From assembly GCA_963790875.1 (NCBI GenBank), contig CAWBQT010000003.1, positions 1,426,001 through 1,490,000 on the forward strand: a stretch of DNA of 64,000 bases, in the 5' to 3' direction. This DNA is from AP-15 sp963790875 (GTDB lineage: Bacteria; Pseudomonadota; Alphaproteobacteria; ATCC43930; CGMCC-115725). The notes under the pieces are model-generated. The model had not been told where the DNA came from, did not search any database, and saw nothing but the letters and a program-made list of their open reading frames with translations. Made by a program: the position numbers and the translations under genes. Numbering within the stretch: position 1 is the stretch's first letter; the number at the start of each line of letters is the position of its first letter. This document shows, one piece after another, positions 52,110 to 60,661 of the stretch.

Positions 52110-53402
52110 ATGGGGAATGTTGCGGTTGTCGGTGCCCAATGGGGTGACGAAGGGAAAGGAAAGATCGTCGACTGGCTGTCCGAGCGGGCCGATGTCGTCG
52201 TCCGCTTCCAAGGCGGCCACAACGCCGGGCACACGCTCGTCATCGGCAACGTCGAGTATAAGCTCAGCCTGCTGCCATCAGGCGTCGTGCGGCCGGGCAA
52301 ACTGTCGATAATCGGCAATGGCGTCGTCGTCGATCCCTGGGCATTGGTCGACGAAATCGAGACAATGCGCAGCAAGGGGCTCGACATCTCGCCGGAAACC
52401 CTGCGGCTCGCCGACAACGCCGCACTCATTCTGCCGTCACACGGCGCGCTCGATCGCGCCCGTGAGGCAAGGCGCGGCGACAACAAGATCGGCACGACCG
52501 GCCGCGGCATTGGTCCCGCCTACGAGGACAAGGTCGGGCGCCGCGCGATCCGCGTCTGCGATCTCGCCGACGCTAAAGCGCTTGCCGGGCGCGTCGACGA
52601 TTTGCTGGTGCACCACAACGCGCTGTTGCGTGGGCTCGGCGAGCCGCAGGTCGATCGCCGCCAGCTGATGGCGGCGTTGCGCGAGATCGCGCCCAGTATT
52701 TTGCCCTACTCCGGCCCGGTCTGGCGGCTGCTCGACGAGGCGCGAAGCCGAGGGCAGCGCATTCTGTTCGAGGGCGCGCAGGGAACGATGCTCGATGTCG
52801 ATCACGGCACCTATCCCTACGTCACTTCGTCGAACACCGTGGCCGGGCAAGCGGCGGCGGGATCGGGAGTCGCACCGGGGGCAGTCGGGTTCGTCCTCGG
52901 CATCACCAAGGCCTATACAACGCGTGTCGGGAGCGGTCCGTTTCCCACCGAACTGCGCGACCCGGTTGGCGACAAGCTCGGCGAGAGAGGCCGCGAATTC
53001 GGCACCAACACCGGGCGGAAGCGGCGCTGCGGCTGGTTTGATGCGGTTGCGGTGCGCCAGGCGATCAAGACCGGCGGCATCAGCGGCATCGCGCTGACCA
53101 AGCTCGATGTGCTCGACGGCTTCGACCAGATCAAAATCTGCACCGCCTATCGCCGCGCCGGCGAGACTTACGATTACGTTCCGGCGGGAATGACCGCGCA
53201 GGCCCAGATCGAGCCGGTCTATGAAACCGCCGAGGGCTGGCGCGAAAGCACCCGCGGCGCCCGTTCCTGGGCCGCTCTGCCGGCAACGGCGATCAAATAC
53301 ATACGCCGGCTCGAGGAATTGATCGGCGCGCCCGTCGCCCTCTTGTCGACGAGCCCGGAGCGCGCCGACACTGTGCTAGTGCGCGACCCGTTTGCCGATT
53401 GA
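52110..53402 (+). CDS. purA: Adenylosuccinate synthetase
   Basis: 430 residues. GTP-binding loop GAQWGDEGKGKIVDW at the N-terminus, GGHNAGHTLV, then GTTGRGIGPAYEDK, FEGAQGTMLDVDHGTYPYVTSSN and TTRVGSGPFPTEL. Makes adenylosuccinate from IMP and aspartate for AMP synthesis. Starts 12 bases after hisZ, in the same operon. Confidence 0.96.
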   Translation: MGNVAVVGAQWGDEGKGKIVDWLSERADVVVRFQGGHNAGHTLVIGNVEYKLSLLPSGVVRPGKLSIIGNGVVVDPWALVDEIETMRSKGLDISPETLRLADNAALILPSHGALDRAREARRGDNKIGTTGRGIGPAYEDKVGRRAIRVCDLADAKALAGRVDDLLVHHNALLRGLGEPQVDRRQLMAALREIAPSILPYSGPVWRLLDEARSRGQRILFEGAQGTMLDVDHGTYPYVTSSNTVAGQAAAGSGVAPGAVGFVLGITKAYTTRVGSGPFPTELRDPVGDKLGERGREFGTNTGRKRRCGWFDAVAVRQAIKTGGISGIALTKLDVLDGFDQIKICTAYRRAGETYDYVPAGMTAQAQIEPVYETAEGWRESTRGARSWAALPATAIKYIRRLEELIGAPVALLSTSPERADTVLVRDPFAD

Positions 53403-53431
53403 ACCCGGCTTTGTTGCGCCCGGCGCGAAGA

Positions 53432-54115
53432 TCAGCGCAAAGGGCGGCCATGCGACGCGGCGGGCGCCTTGCCGGCAAGACGGGCGTGCTGGCGGATGTA
53501 GGTGTCGGCATGCCCGGCGATCGTGTCCAGCCTGTCGGCAAAATAGTGGTCCGCGCCGGCGATCTTGCGGAAATCTATCTTGATGTCGCGTTGGTGCGAC
53601 AGCTTGGTGACGAGTTTCTGCACCGATTCTATCGGCACCACAGTATCCTGATCGCCTTGCAGGATCAGCCCGGACGAGGGGCAAGGGGCGAGAAAAGTGA
53701 AGTCGTAAACATTCGCCGGCGGCGCGACTGCGATAAAGCTTTCGATCTCCGGCCGCCGCATCAGGAGCTGCATGCCGATCCACGCGCCAAACGAAAACCC
53801 GGCGATCCAACAGGTAGGAGCATTCGGGTTGTAGGTCTGCAGCCAGTCCAACGCCGAGGCGGCGTCCGACAACTCGCCCTCGCCGCGGTCAAAGCTGCCC
53901 TGGCTGCGACCGACGCCGCGAAAGTTGAAGCGCAGGGTGGAAAAGCCGTGCCGCACGAAACACTGAAAGAGGACGTAGACGATCTTGTTGTTCATCGTGC
54001 CGCCGTGCTGCGGATGGGGGTGCAGCACGACCGCCAGCGGCGCCGCCGGCGTGCGGGAGTGGTGGTACCGCGCCTCGATCCGGCCTTCCGGCCCGTTGAT
54101 GATTACCTCAGGCAT
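53432..54115 (-). CDS. Alpha/beta hydrolase (Dienelactone-hydrolase-like, COG2945 type)
   Basis: 227 residues from ATG 54115. LHPHPQHGGTMNNKIVY and STLRFNFRGVGRSQGSFD are typical of this small cytoplasmic hydrolase group, nucleophile in AGFSFGAWIGMQLL (GxSxG), Asp in GDQDTVVP and His in ADHYFADRLD. Substrate unknown. Convergent with purA (29-base gap) and divergent from cysE. Confidence 0.88.
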   Translation of the reverse strand: MPEVIINGPEGRIEARYHHSRTPAAPLAVVLHPHPQHGGTMNNKIVYVLFQCFVRHGFSTLRFNFRGVGRSQGSFDRGEGELSDAASALDWLQTYNPNAPTCWIAGFSFGAWIGMQLLMRRPEIESFIAVAPPANVYDFTFLAPCPSSGLILQGDQDTVVPIESVQKLVTKLSHQRDIKIDFRKIAGADHYFADRLDTIAGHADTYIRQHARLAGKAPAASHGRPLR

Positions 54116-54189
54116 CGGGGAACCGGCGGATATCCGACCCACCGGGTCGGAATTGAGCGCAATGCGGAGCGGCGACGCAATCCGGTTTC

Positions 54190-54217
54190 TTGATCATCTT
54201 TCTCGGACAATTATATC
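54190..54217 (+). promoter_or_regulatory. Candidate promoter of the cysE-isc operon
   Basis: TTGATC (54190-54195), 16-base spacer, TATATC (54212-54217), about 70 bases ahead of cysE. Divergent intergenic position fits. No clear IscR binding site was recognised. Confidence 0.3.
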
Positions 54218-54286
54218 TTCGCTCTAGGCGGCGCCACGCAGCGCGGCGCAGAGCCGATAGCTCGACCATAACATATAGTGTCGACA

Positions 54287-55045
54287 ATGTTTTGGGAAAA
54301 CCTGCGCGAAGAGATCGACGCCACTCTCGCCCGCGATCCCGCGGCGCGATCGCGCCTCGAAGTCGCGCTGTGTTATCCAGGCTTTCACGCGCTTTTGTAC
54401 CATCGCCTCGCCCATTGGATGTGGCGACGCGGCTGGTTTCTCTCCGGGCGTTTGATTTCCTATCTTGGGCGGGTACAGACCGGGATCGAGATCCACCCGG
54501 GGGCCCAGATCGGCAAGCGCGTCTTCATCGATCATGGCATGGGGGTGGTGATCGGCGAAACCGCCGAGGTGGGCGACGACTGCACGATCTATCAAGGCGT
54601 GACGCTCGGTGGTACCAAACTGACCCGCGGGGCGAAGCGTCATCCGACCATCGGCAGCGATGTCATCGTCAGCGCCCATGCGCAAGTGCTTGGCCCGTTC
54701 CGCGTCGGCGATGGCGCACGGATCGGACCGCTCGCGCTCGTCCAGGCCGAGGTGCCGGGCGGTGCAAGAATGGTCGGCATCCGGGCGCGGCCGCTCGGCG
54801 CACGCCCGACCGAGCCGGTGAGTGAGCCGGTGTTTCAGCCTTATGGCATCGGCGAGGATATCCCAGATCCGGTCGCTCGCGCGCTGAATGGGCTGCTCGA
54901 CGAGGTCACGAACCTGCGGGCGCGGCTCGCCGAACTCGAAGCGGGTGCAAAGCCGCGGCGCCGCGGCCGCGGTCGACATCGCGGAGCCGACCCGCATCAA
55001 CGGCGCCGACGACGAGGAGCGACTGTCCTGAGAGACCGATCATGA
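54287..55045 (+). CDS. cysE: Serine O-acetyltransferase
   Basis: About 252 residues from ATG 54287; an in-frame GTG at 54278 is possible. N-terminal helical domain (FWENLREEIDATLARDPAAR), then left-handed beta-helix hexapeptides: GIEIHPGAQIGKRVFIDHGMGVVIGETAEVGD, GVTLGGT and HPTIGSDVIVSAHAQVLGP. Makes O-acetylserine for cysteine synthesis. It overlaps iscR by four bases, linking cysteine supply to Fe-S assembly. Confidence 0.93.
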   Translation: MFWENLREEIDATLARDPAARSRLEVALCYPGFHALLYHRLAHWMWRRGWFLSGRLISYLGRVQTGIEIHPGAQIGKRVFIDHGMGVVIGETAEVGDDCTIYQGVTLGGTKLTRGAKRHPTIGSDVIVSAHAQVLGPFRVGDGARIGPLALVQAEVPGGARMVGIRARPLGARPTEPVSEPVFQPYGIGEDIPDPVARALNGLLDEVTNLRARLAELEAGAKPRRRGRGRHRGADPHQRRRRRGATVLRDRS

Positions 55046-55512
55046 GGCTGAGCACCAAGGGTCGCTATGCCGTGATGGCGATGGTCGATCTCGCCTGTCA
55101 CAGCGGCGGTGGGCCGGTCTCGCTCTCGGACATCGCCGAGCGGCAGGAGATCTCGCTTTCGTATCTCGAGCAGCTCTTCGCGATGTTGCGCAAGAGCGGT
55201 CTCGTGCGCAGCGTGCGCGGCCCGGGGGGCGGCTACCTGCTCGCTTTCGACCGCAAGGAAACCCGCATCGCCGACATCATGCTGGCGGTGGACGAGCCGA
55301 TCCGCGCCACCCGTTGCATGCCCGGTGCGCCGGTTGGTTGTCGCGGCAATCGGACACGCTGTCTGACCCATGATTTGTGGGAAGAGTTGGGCAATCACAT
55401 TCGCCTTTATCTGAGTTCGGTGACGCTCGCCGATGTTTGCGAGCGCCGCGTCCTCGGCACGAGCGGGCGCCTGCATTGCTCCGCGCTCGCCGAGGCGGCG
55501 GCGGGCCGATGA
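55042..55512 (+). CDS. iscR: Rrf2-family Fe-S cluster regulator IscR
   Basis: 156 residues. MRLSTKGRYAVMAMVDLA and SLSDIAERQEISLSYLEQLF form the winged helix; GPGGGYLLAF is the wing. Cluster ligands: three Cys in CMPGAPVGCRGNRTRC and His in LTHDLW. The first Cys-to-Cys spacing is longer than in E. coli IscR. Expected to sense [2Fe-2S] status and control this operon. ATGA overlaps with both neighbours. Confidence 0.92.
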   Translation: MRLSTKGRYAVMAMVDLACHSGGGPVSLSDIAERQEISLSYLEQLFAMLRKSGLVRSVRGPGGGYLLAFDRKETRIADIMLAVDEPIRATRCMPGAPVGCRGNRTRCLTHDLWEELGNHIRLYLSSVTLADVCERRVLGTSGRLHCSALAEAAAGR

Positions 55513-56642
55513 CGCGCGGACGACCGGAGACCTATCTCGACTGGAACGCGACCGCGCCTTTGCGGCCGGAGGCGGCGGCGGCGATTTCGGCGGTGCTCGC
55601 GCATTGCGGCAACCCGTCATCGGTGCACCGCCGGGGCCGGCTGGCGCGAAAAATCGTCGAAGGCGCCCGGGCGGAGGTCGCGGCCTTGCTCGGCGCATCG
55701 CCAAGCGACGTCATCTTTGTCAGCGGCGGCACCGAGGCGAACCACCTGGCCCTCCTTGGCTGCGGGCCGCGGCGCTTTCTCGCCTCGGCCGTCGAGCACG
55801 ATTCGGTCCGGCGCGCCTCGCTCGAGGCCGAGACGATTCCGGTCGATCGCGACGGCGTCGTCGCTCTCGACGCCCTTGCCCGGTTGCTCGGCGACGAAGG
55901 GCGGCCGGCTCTCGTGTCGGTCATGCTCGCCAACAATGAGACAGGCGTCGTGCAGCCGGTTTCCGAGGTCGCGGCGCTGGCACGGCAGCATGGCGCGCTG
56001 TTCCATTGCGACGCGGTGCAGGCGGTGGGCAAGATGCCGCTCGACCTCGGCGAGATCGGCGCCGATCTCGTCACGCTGTCGGCTCACAAGCTCGGCGGGC
56101 CGCCGGGGATCGGCGCCTTGGTCGCCCGCAGGACGCTCGACTTGACGCCGCTGCTGCGCGGCGGCGGGCAGGAAGGCGGGCGCCGCGCCGGCACCGAGAA
56201 CCTGCCGGGAATCGCCGGTTTCGGTGCCGCCGCCGCTGCGGCTCGATCCGGGATCGGGGCATACGACAGGGTTCGCCGTTTGCGCGACAGGCTAGAGGCC
56301 GAGATCGCGGCGACGGTCCCCGAGGCGGTGGCGGTCGGCGCGGCGGCACCGCGCCTGCCGAACACCTCGGCCGTGGCACTGCCCGGCGTCGCCGCCGAAA
56401 CCCAGGTCATCGCCCTAGATCTCGACGGCGTGATGGTCAGCGCCGGCGCCGCCTGTTCTTCGGGCAAGGTCGGACCGAGCCACGTGCTGGCGGCGATGGG
56501 GGTGGCGCCCGAGATCGCTGCGGCAACGATCCGGGTCAGTCTGGGCTGGGACTCGAGCGAGGCCGACGTCGAGCGCTTTCTCGCGTCGTGGACGGCGCTC
56601 TACCGCCGTTGCCGGCTGTCACAGCGGGCGCGCGCGGCATGA
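55509..56642 (+). CDS. Cysteine desulfurase, first of two (NifS/IscS family)
   Basis: 377 residues from ATG 55509. TYLDWNATAPLRPEAAAA start, PLP Lys in LSAHKLGGPPGIGAL, active-site Cys in SAGAACSSGKVGPSHVL. Releases sulfur from cysteine. ATG overlaps the iscR stop (ATGA). More divergent than the next gene; likely a specialised desulfurase, as found after iscR in other Rhodospirillales. Confidence 0.92.
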   Translation: MTRGRPETYLDWNATAPLRPEAAAAISAVLAHCGNPSSVHRRGRLARKIVEGARAEVAALLGASPSDVIFVSGGTEANHLALLGCGPRRFLASAVEHDSVRRASLEAETIPVDRDGVVALDALARLLGDEGRPALVSVMLANNETGVVQPVSEVAALARQHGALFHCDAVQAVGKMPLDLGEIGADLVTLSAHKLGGPPGIGALVARRTLDLTPLLRGGGQEGGRRAGTENLPGIAGFGAAAAAARSGIGAYDRVRRLRDRLEAEIAATVPEAVAVGAAAPRLPNTSAVALPGVAAETQVIALDLDGVMVSAGAACSSGKVGPSHVLAAMGVAPEIAAATIRVSLGWDSSEADVERFLASWTALYRRCRLSQRARAA

Positions 56643-57853
56643 GCGACTTCGCGACCTGGCACGGCGCCAACCGGATGCCGATCTATCTCGACAATCAATC
56701 GTCGACCCGCCTCGATCCGCGCGTTTTCGAGGCGATGCTGCCGTTCTTCACCGAAGAGTTCGGCAACCCGCACAGCACGACCCACCCGTACGGCCGTCAT
56801 GCCATGTCGGCGATCGAGAAGGCCCGCAGCGAAGTGGCGGCGCTGATCAACGCCGATCCGCGCGAGATCGTCTTCACCTCGGGCGCCACCGAGGCGAATA
56901 ATCTGGCGATCAAAGGGGCGGCGCGTTTCGCGCTTGCTCATCCTCCGGCCGCCGCGCCGCCGCGCGACGAGGTCGTGGCGCTCGCGACCGAACACAAATG
57001 CGTGCTCGAAAGCTGCGCGGCCCTCGAACGCGAAGGCTTCAGGGTGACCTATCTGCCGGTCGAACCCGATGGGCTCGTTTCGCTCGCCCGGCTCGACGCG
57101 GCGCTCGGCGAGAAGACCCTCCTGCTGTCGGTCATGGCGGCGCATAACGAAATCGGCGTCATTCAGCCTTTGGCAGAGATCGGCCTGCTGTGCCGCGCCA
57201 GGGGCGTCCTCTTCCATACCGATGCGGCACAGGCCGCCGGCAAGATCGCACTCGATGTCGAGGCGATGCGGATCGACCTGATGTCGATCTCGGGACACAA
57301 GCTCTATGGCCCGAAGGGGATCGGCGCGCTCTATGTTCGGCGGCGGCCGCGGGTCCGCCTGCTGCCGCTGTTCGACGGCGGCGGGCAGGAACGCGGCCTG
57401 CGCTCGGGAACTCTGCCGGCGCCGCTCTGCGTCGGTCTGGGCCGCGCCGCGGCGCTCGCTGCCGCCGAGATGCCGACGGAAGCGGTGCGGTTGCGCCGGC
57501 TGCGCGACCGGTTGCAGCAAGGCCTCGAACGGCGCGTCGCCGGGCTGCGCCTCAACGGCGACCGCGAGCGCCGCCTCGCCGGCAGCCTCAATTTGTCTTT
57601 TCCTGGCATTTCCGCCCCGGAATTTATCGAAGCCTGCCCGAGCCTCGCGATTTCGACGGGCTCTGCCTGTACCTCGGCCACGGTCGAGCCGTCTTACGTG
57701 CTGCGGGCGCTTGGGCTCGACGATGCGCTCGCCAATGCTTCGATTTGCATCGGCCTCGGCCGCTTCAACACCGACGCCGAAGTCGATTTCGCGATCGATG
57801 CGCTGGCCGCGGCGGCGAGCCGGCTTACTGTCGAGCACCCGATACCCACATAA
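56639..57853 (+). CDS. iscS: Cysteine desulfurase IscS, second of two
   Basis: 404 residues. PIYLDNQSSTRLDPRVFEAM, FTSGATEANNLAIKG, PLP Lys in ISGHKLYGPKGIGALY and mobile-loop Cys in STGSACTSATVEPSYVL. Closer to canonical IscS than its neighbour. Overlaps it by four bases. It supplies sulfur for Fe-S clusters and, through MnmA, for tRNA thiolation. No iscU follows. Confidence 0.93.
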   Translation: MSDFATWHGANRMPIYLDNQSSTRLDPRVFEAMLPFFTEEFGNPHSTTHPYGRHAMSAIEKARSEVAALINADPREIVFTSGATEANNLAIKGAARFALAHPPAAAPPRDEVVALATEHKCVLESCAALEREGFRVTYLPVEPDGLVSLARLDAALGEKTLLLSVMAAHNEIGVIQPLAEIGLLCRARGVLFHTDAAQAAGKIALDVEAMRIDLMSISGHKLYGPKGIGALYVRRRPRVRLLPLFDGGGQERGLRSGTLPAPLCVGLGRAAALAAAEMPTEAVRLRRLRDRLQQGLERRVAGLRLNGDRERRLAGSLNLSFPGISAPEFIEACPSLAISTGSACTSATVEPSYVLRALGLDDALANASICIGLGRFNTDAEVDFAIDALAAAASRLTVEHPIPT

Positions 57854-57873
57854 GAGCTGCTGTTGGAGGTCCG

Positions 57874-58215
57874 ATGATTGCCAGAAAGCAGGCCTTGTTG
57901 GTGACCGACGCCGCGGCGCAGCGGATCCAGGAGCTGCTCGCCAAGCGCGGCAAGCCATCGGTTGGGGTGCGCGTCGGGGTGCGTTCGCGCGGCTGCTCGG
58001 GATTGAGCTATACGCTCGAATATGCCGACGAGAAGGGCAAATTCGACGAGGTCGTCAAGGACAAGGGGGTCACTGTCCTGGTCGACCCCAAGGCGGTCAT
58101 GTTCATCCTCGGCACCGAGATGGACTACGTCGAGGAAAACCTGCAAAGCGGCTTCACCTTTCGCAACCCGAACGAGAAGGGCCGCTGCGGCTGCGGCGAG
58201 TCGTTCCACGTGTGA
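57874..58215 (+). CDS. iscA: A-type Fe-S carrier IscA
   Basis: 113 residues from ATG 57874, with GGAGG upstream. Three conserved Cys: RSRGCSGLSYTLEY and CGCGESFHV near the end. Accepts and passes on Fe-S clusters. It comes directly after iscS, in the position where iscU would be expected. Confidence 0.93.
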   Translation: MIARKQALLVTDAAAQRIQELLAKRGKPSVGVRVGVRSRGCSGLSYTLEYADEKGKFDEVVKDKGVTVLVDPKAVMFILGTEMDYVEENLQSGFTFRNPNEKGRCGCGESFHV

Positions 58216-58228
58216 GCCGGCACCGCCG

Positions 58229-58690
58229 ATGAAGTTGTTTCAAATCGAGGAGCCGCAGGGCGGGCCGGCGGATGCGAGCCTGCCCGGTGCCGCAATCGGC
58301 GTCGATGCGAGCGGCGATGCAGCCGAGGTGGCGTTCTCGGTCGGCGGTAATGCCGTCGTTCTGCGCGAGCGGGAGGAGTTCGCCCGGAAATTGTTGGTGC
58401 CCGAGACGACGGGAACGGTCACGGCGTGGCGGGCGCTCTTCGAAGGAGTACGGTTGCGGGCCGAACGGGCACTGGCGCGGCCGGTCAGCCACGCCGTCGT
58501 CGTGCTCGCGGCGCCGGCGCCGCTGGGCGCCGCTGAAACCTTGCGCACCGCGGCGGCAGAGGCGGGCATCGACATCCTGCGACTAGCAAGTGCCGGCGAG
58601 ATGTCGGGGGCGCTTGCCGCGGCGCTGCTCGCCGAAGATCTGCTGCTGCGATCGGGCACGGACAGCCCGGACACGGGGTATTTCAGCTAA
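58229..58690 (+). CDS. Unrecognised isc-operon protein, possibly a reduced Hsp70 (HscA-like)
   Basis: 153 residues from ATG 58229. AAIGVDASGDAAEVAFSVGG resembles the phosphate-1 start of Hsp70 ATPases, and RPVSHAVVVLAAPAPLGAAE followed by TAAAEAGIDILRLASAGEMS parallels the Hsp70 segment VPAYF...A..AGL.VLRL.NEPTAA. Catalytic residues are not well kept and the substrate-binding domain is missing. It occupies the usual place of hscA, between iscA and fdx. Its start is 13 bases after iscA, and its TAA overlaps the fdx ATG. Function unknown. Confidence 0.65.
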   Translation: MKLFQIEEPQGGPADASLPGAAIGVDASGDAAEVAFSVGGNAVVLREREEFARKLLVPETTGTVTAWRALFEGVRLRAERALARPVSHAVVVLAAPAPLGAAETLRTAAAEAGIDILRLASAGEMSGALAAALLAEDLLLRSGTDSPDTGYFS

Positions 58691-59022
58691 TGCCCAAGGT
58701 GATTTTTGTCGAGCGCGACGGTACGCGCCGCGAGGTCGATGCCCCCGTCGGGCTGTCGGTGCTTGACATCGCCCACCGTCACGACATCGATATCGAGGGG
58801 GCGTGCGAAGGCTCTCTTGCCTGCTCGACTTGTCACGTCATCGTCGATCAGGACTGGTATGAACTCCTGAAGGAGGCGAGCGAGGACGAGGAAGACATGC
58901 TCGACCTCGCATTCAACCTGACCCAGACTTCGCGGCTCGGCTGCCAGATCGTCATCACCGAAGAGCTTGACGGGCTGACCGTGCGGCTGCCCGCGGCGAC
59001 CCACAACCTGTTGCTGCGTTGA
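58690..59022 (+). CDS. fdx: Isc-type [2Fe-2S] ferredoxin
   Basis: 110 residues. Adrenodoxin-type ligand pattern CEGSLACSTCHVIV (C-x5-C-x2-C) with a fourth Cys in SRLGCQI. MPKVIFVERDGTRREVDAPV start. Donates electrons for cluster assembly. TAATG junction with the gene before. Confidence 0.94.
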   Translation: MPKVIFVERDGTRREVDAPVGLSVLDIAHRHDIDIEGACEGSLACSTCHVIVDQDWYELLKEASEDEEDMLDLAFNLTQTSRLGCQIVITEELDGLTVRLPAATHNLLLR

Positions 59023-59038
59023 CCGACGGGCGACGGAT

Positions 59039-59137
59039 ATGTCCGAAGGGCGCCAGCTCTTTCCCCGGCTCGTCGATGCCGTCGCCGCCCGGCTCGAGGC
59101 TGATTTCTGGCAGATGGCGTTCGCGGTGTCGGGATGA
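59039..59137 (+). CDS. 32-residue small ORF between fdx and mnmA
   Basis: ATG 59039 to TGA 59137: MSEGRQLFPRLVDAVAARLE then ADFWQMAFAVSG. It begins 16 bases after fdx and overlaps mnmA by four bases (ATGA), the spacing seen between real genes in this operon. It may be a coupled small protein or a leader for mnmA translation. Unknown family. Confidence 0.4.
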   Translation: MSEGRQLFPRLVDAVAARLEADFWQMAFAVSG

Positions 59138-60282
59138 TTCCGCCCCTGTCGGATCTCGATCTTTCCGGCGATCCGGCCGGCCACCGCATCGTCGTCGCGA
59201 TGTCGGGCGGCGTCGACTCGTCGGTGACCGCGGCACTTCTCGTCGAGCGCGGCTTCGAGGTCGTCGGCATCACGCTGCAGCTCTACGACCACGGCCGGGC
59301 GACAGGGCGGCCAGGCGCCTGCTGTGCGGGAGAGGATATTCGCGACGCAGCGCGGGTTGCCGAGCGGCTCGGCATCGCGCATTTCGTGCTCGATTACGAG
59401 AGCCGGTTTCGCGCGGCGGTCATCGAGGATTTTGCCGAATCCTACCGGCGCGGCGAGACGCCGGTGCCGTGCATCCGCTGCAACGAGCGCATCAAGTTTC
59501 GCGATCTGCTCGGCACGGCGCGCGATCTCGGTGCCTCGGCGCTCGCCACCGGTCATTATGTGCGCCGCGCCGTCGGAGCGCGGGGGCCCGAACTCCACCG
59601 GGCCTGCGATCCGCGGCGCGACCAGAGCTATTTCCTGTTCGCAACGACCCGTGGCGAACTCGAATTCCTGCGCTTTCCGCTGGGCGGCCTGGAGAAGGAC
59701 GAGACGCGCGCCTTGGCGCGGCGCTTCGGCCTCGCCGTGGCCGAGAAGCGCGATAGCCAGGACATCTGCTTTGTGCCGCAAGGTTCCTACGCGCGCCTCG
59801 TCGAGCGACTGCGGCCGGAGGCGGCCGAGCCGGGCGAGATCGTCGACAGCGCCGGCCGCGTGCTCGGCCGGCATCGGGGCCTCGCCGGTTTCACGGTCGG
59901 TCAGCGCAAGGGATTGGCGATTGCGGCGGCGGAGCCGCTCTACGTGTTGCGGCTCGAGCCGGCGACGCGGCGCGTCGTCGTCGGTCCGCGGGCCGCCCTT
60001 GCCGCAACCCGGCTGGCGCTCGGCGGGCTCAACTGGCTCGGCGACCAGCCGTTGCCGGAGTGCGGCATCGCGGTGACGGCGAAACTGCGTTCGACGCAGC
60101 CGCCGGTGCCGGCGATGCTCTATCCGGGGAGCATAGAAAACACCGCCGAACTCGTCCCGACGGCGCCGGTCGCTGCCGCCGCCCCCGGCCAAGCCGCGGT
60201 CTTCTACGACGGCGAACGGGTGTTGGGCGGCGGCTGGATCCGCCGGCCGGAGGCCGCCGCCGCGCCGCCGCCCGCGGCTTGA
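59134..60282 (+). CDS. mnmA: tRNA-specific 2-thiouridylase MnmA
   Basis: 382 residues. ATP-PPi motif AMSGGVDSSVTAALL (about 23-37), catalytic Cys in PCIRCNERIKF and DSQDICFVP, and FTVGQRKGL. Adds sulfur to U34 of Lys, Glu and Gln tRNAs using IscS-derived sulfur, which explains its place at the end of the isc operon. Confidence 0.95.
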   Translation: MIPPLSDLDLSGDPAGHRIVVAMSGGVDSSVTAALLVERGFEVVGITLQLYDHGRATGRPGACCAGEDIRDAARVAERLGIAHFVLDYESRFRAAVIEDFAESYRRGETPVPCIRCNERIKFRDLLGTARDLGASALATGHYVRRAVGARGPELHRACDPRRDQSYFLFATTRGELEFLRFPLGGLEKDETRALARRFGLAVAEKRDSQDICFVPQGSYARLVERLRPEAAEPGEIVDSAGRVLGRHRGLAGFTVGQRKGLAIAAAEPLYVLRLEPATRRVVVGPRAALAATRLALGGLNWLGDQPLPECGIAVTAKLRSTQPPVPAMLYPGSIENTAELVPTAPVAAAAPGQAAVFYDGERVLGGGWIRRPEAAAAPPPAA

Positions 60283-60307
60283 CCGGGTTCCGGCCATCTC
60301 CTATATG
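60279..60307 (+). promoter_or_regulatory. Sigma-70 promoter of the tRNA-Met gene
   Basis: TTGACC (60279-60284), 17-base spacer, TATATG (60302-60307), 11 bases before the tRNA. The -35 box overlaps the mnmA stop codon. Confidence 0.65.
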
Positions 60308-60318
60308 CGGTCGCGCAT

Positions 60319-60395
60319 GGCGGGATAGCTCAGCTGGTTAGAGCAGGGGAATCATAATCCCAAGGTCGGGGGTTCAAATCCCTCTCCCGCTACCA
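60319..60395 (+). tRNA. tRNA-Met (CAT), elongator type
   Basis: 77 nt with encoded CCA. Acceptor GGCGGGA/TCCCGCT (first pair G-T), D-arm AGCTCAGCTGGTTAGAGC, anticodon loop with CAT at 60353-60355, and T-loop TTCAAAT. First pair and overall wording match alphaproteobacterial elongator Met rather than initiator; tRNA-Ile2 with a modified CAT cannot be fully excluded. Confidence 0.93.
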
Positions 60396-60661
60396 GTTCT
60401 TAGCAGGAAACCACCGGCGGGGGCCCTTCCGACGGCATCGATGGACCCTGAGACGGCGTCTACGGCTATGACGCGCTGTTTCCGACCACCCCGTTCTTGA
60501 GCGCCGGACCCTGGCCCGGAGCGGTAATCAACGCTGCGCCGCGCTGCCCGATTGGTGGGAAAAGCCCTCTCTCCCTCTTCGAGGATCAGAATGGAATAAT
60601 TGCGACCGTTGCCGGTCTAACGGAATCGCATAGCGCGATCGGCGGGCAAGGAGGGAAGAGC

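Noticed and set aside
58687..60297. 536-codon minus-strand frame opposite fdx and mnmA
   Set aside because: Antisense shadow of well-identified genes, with no recognisable domain.
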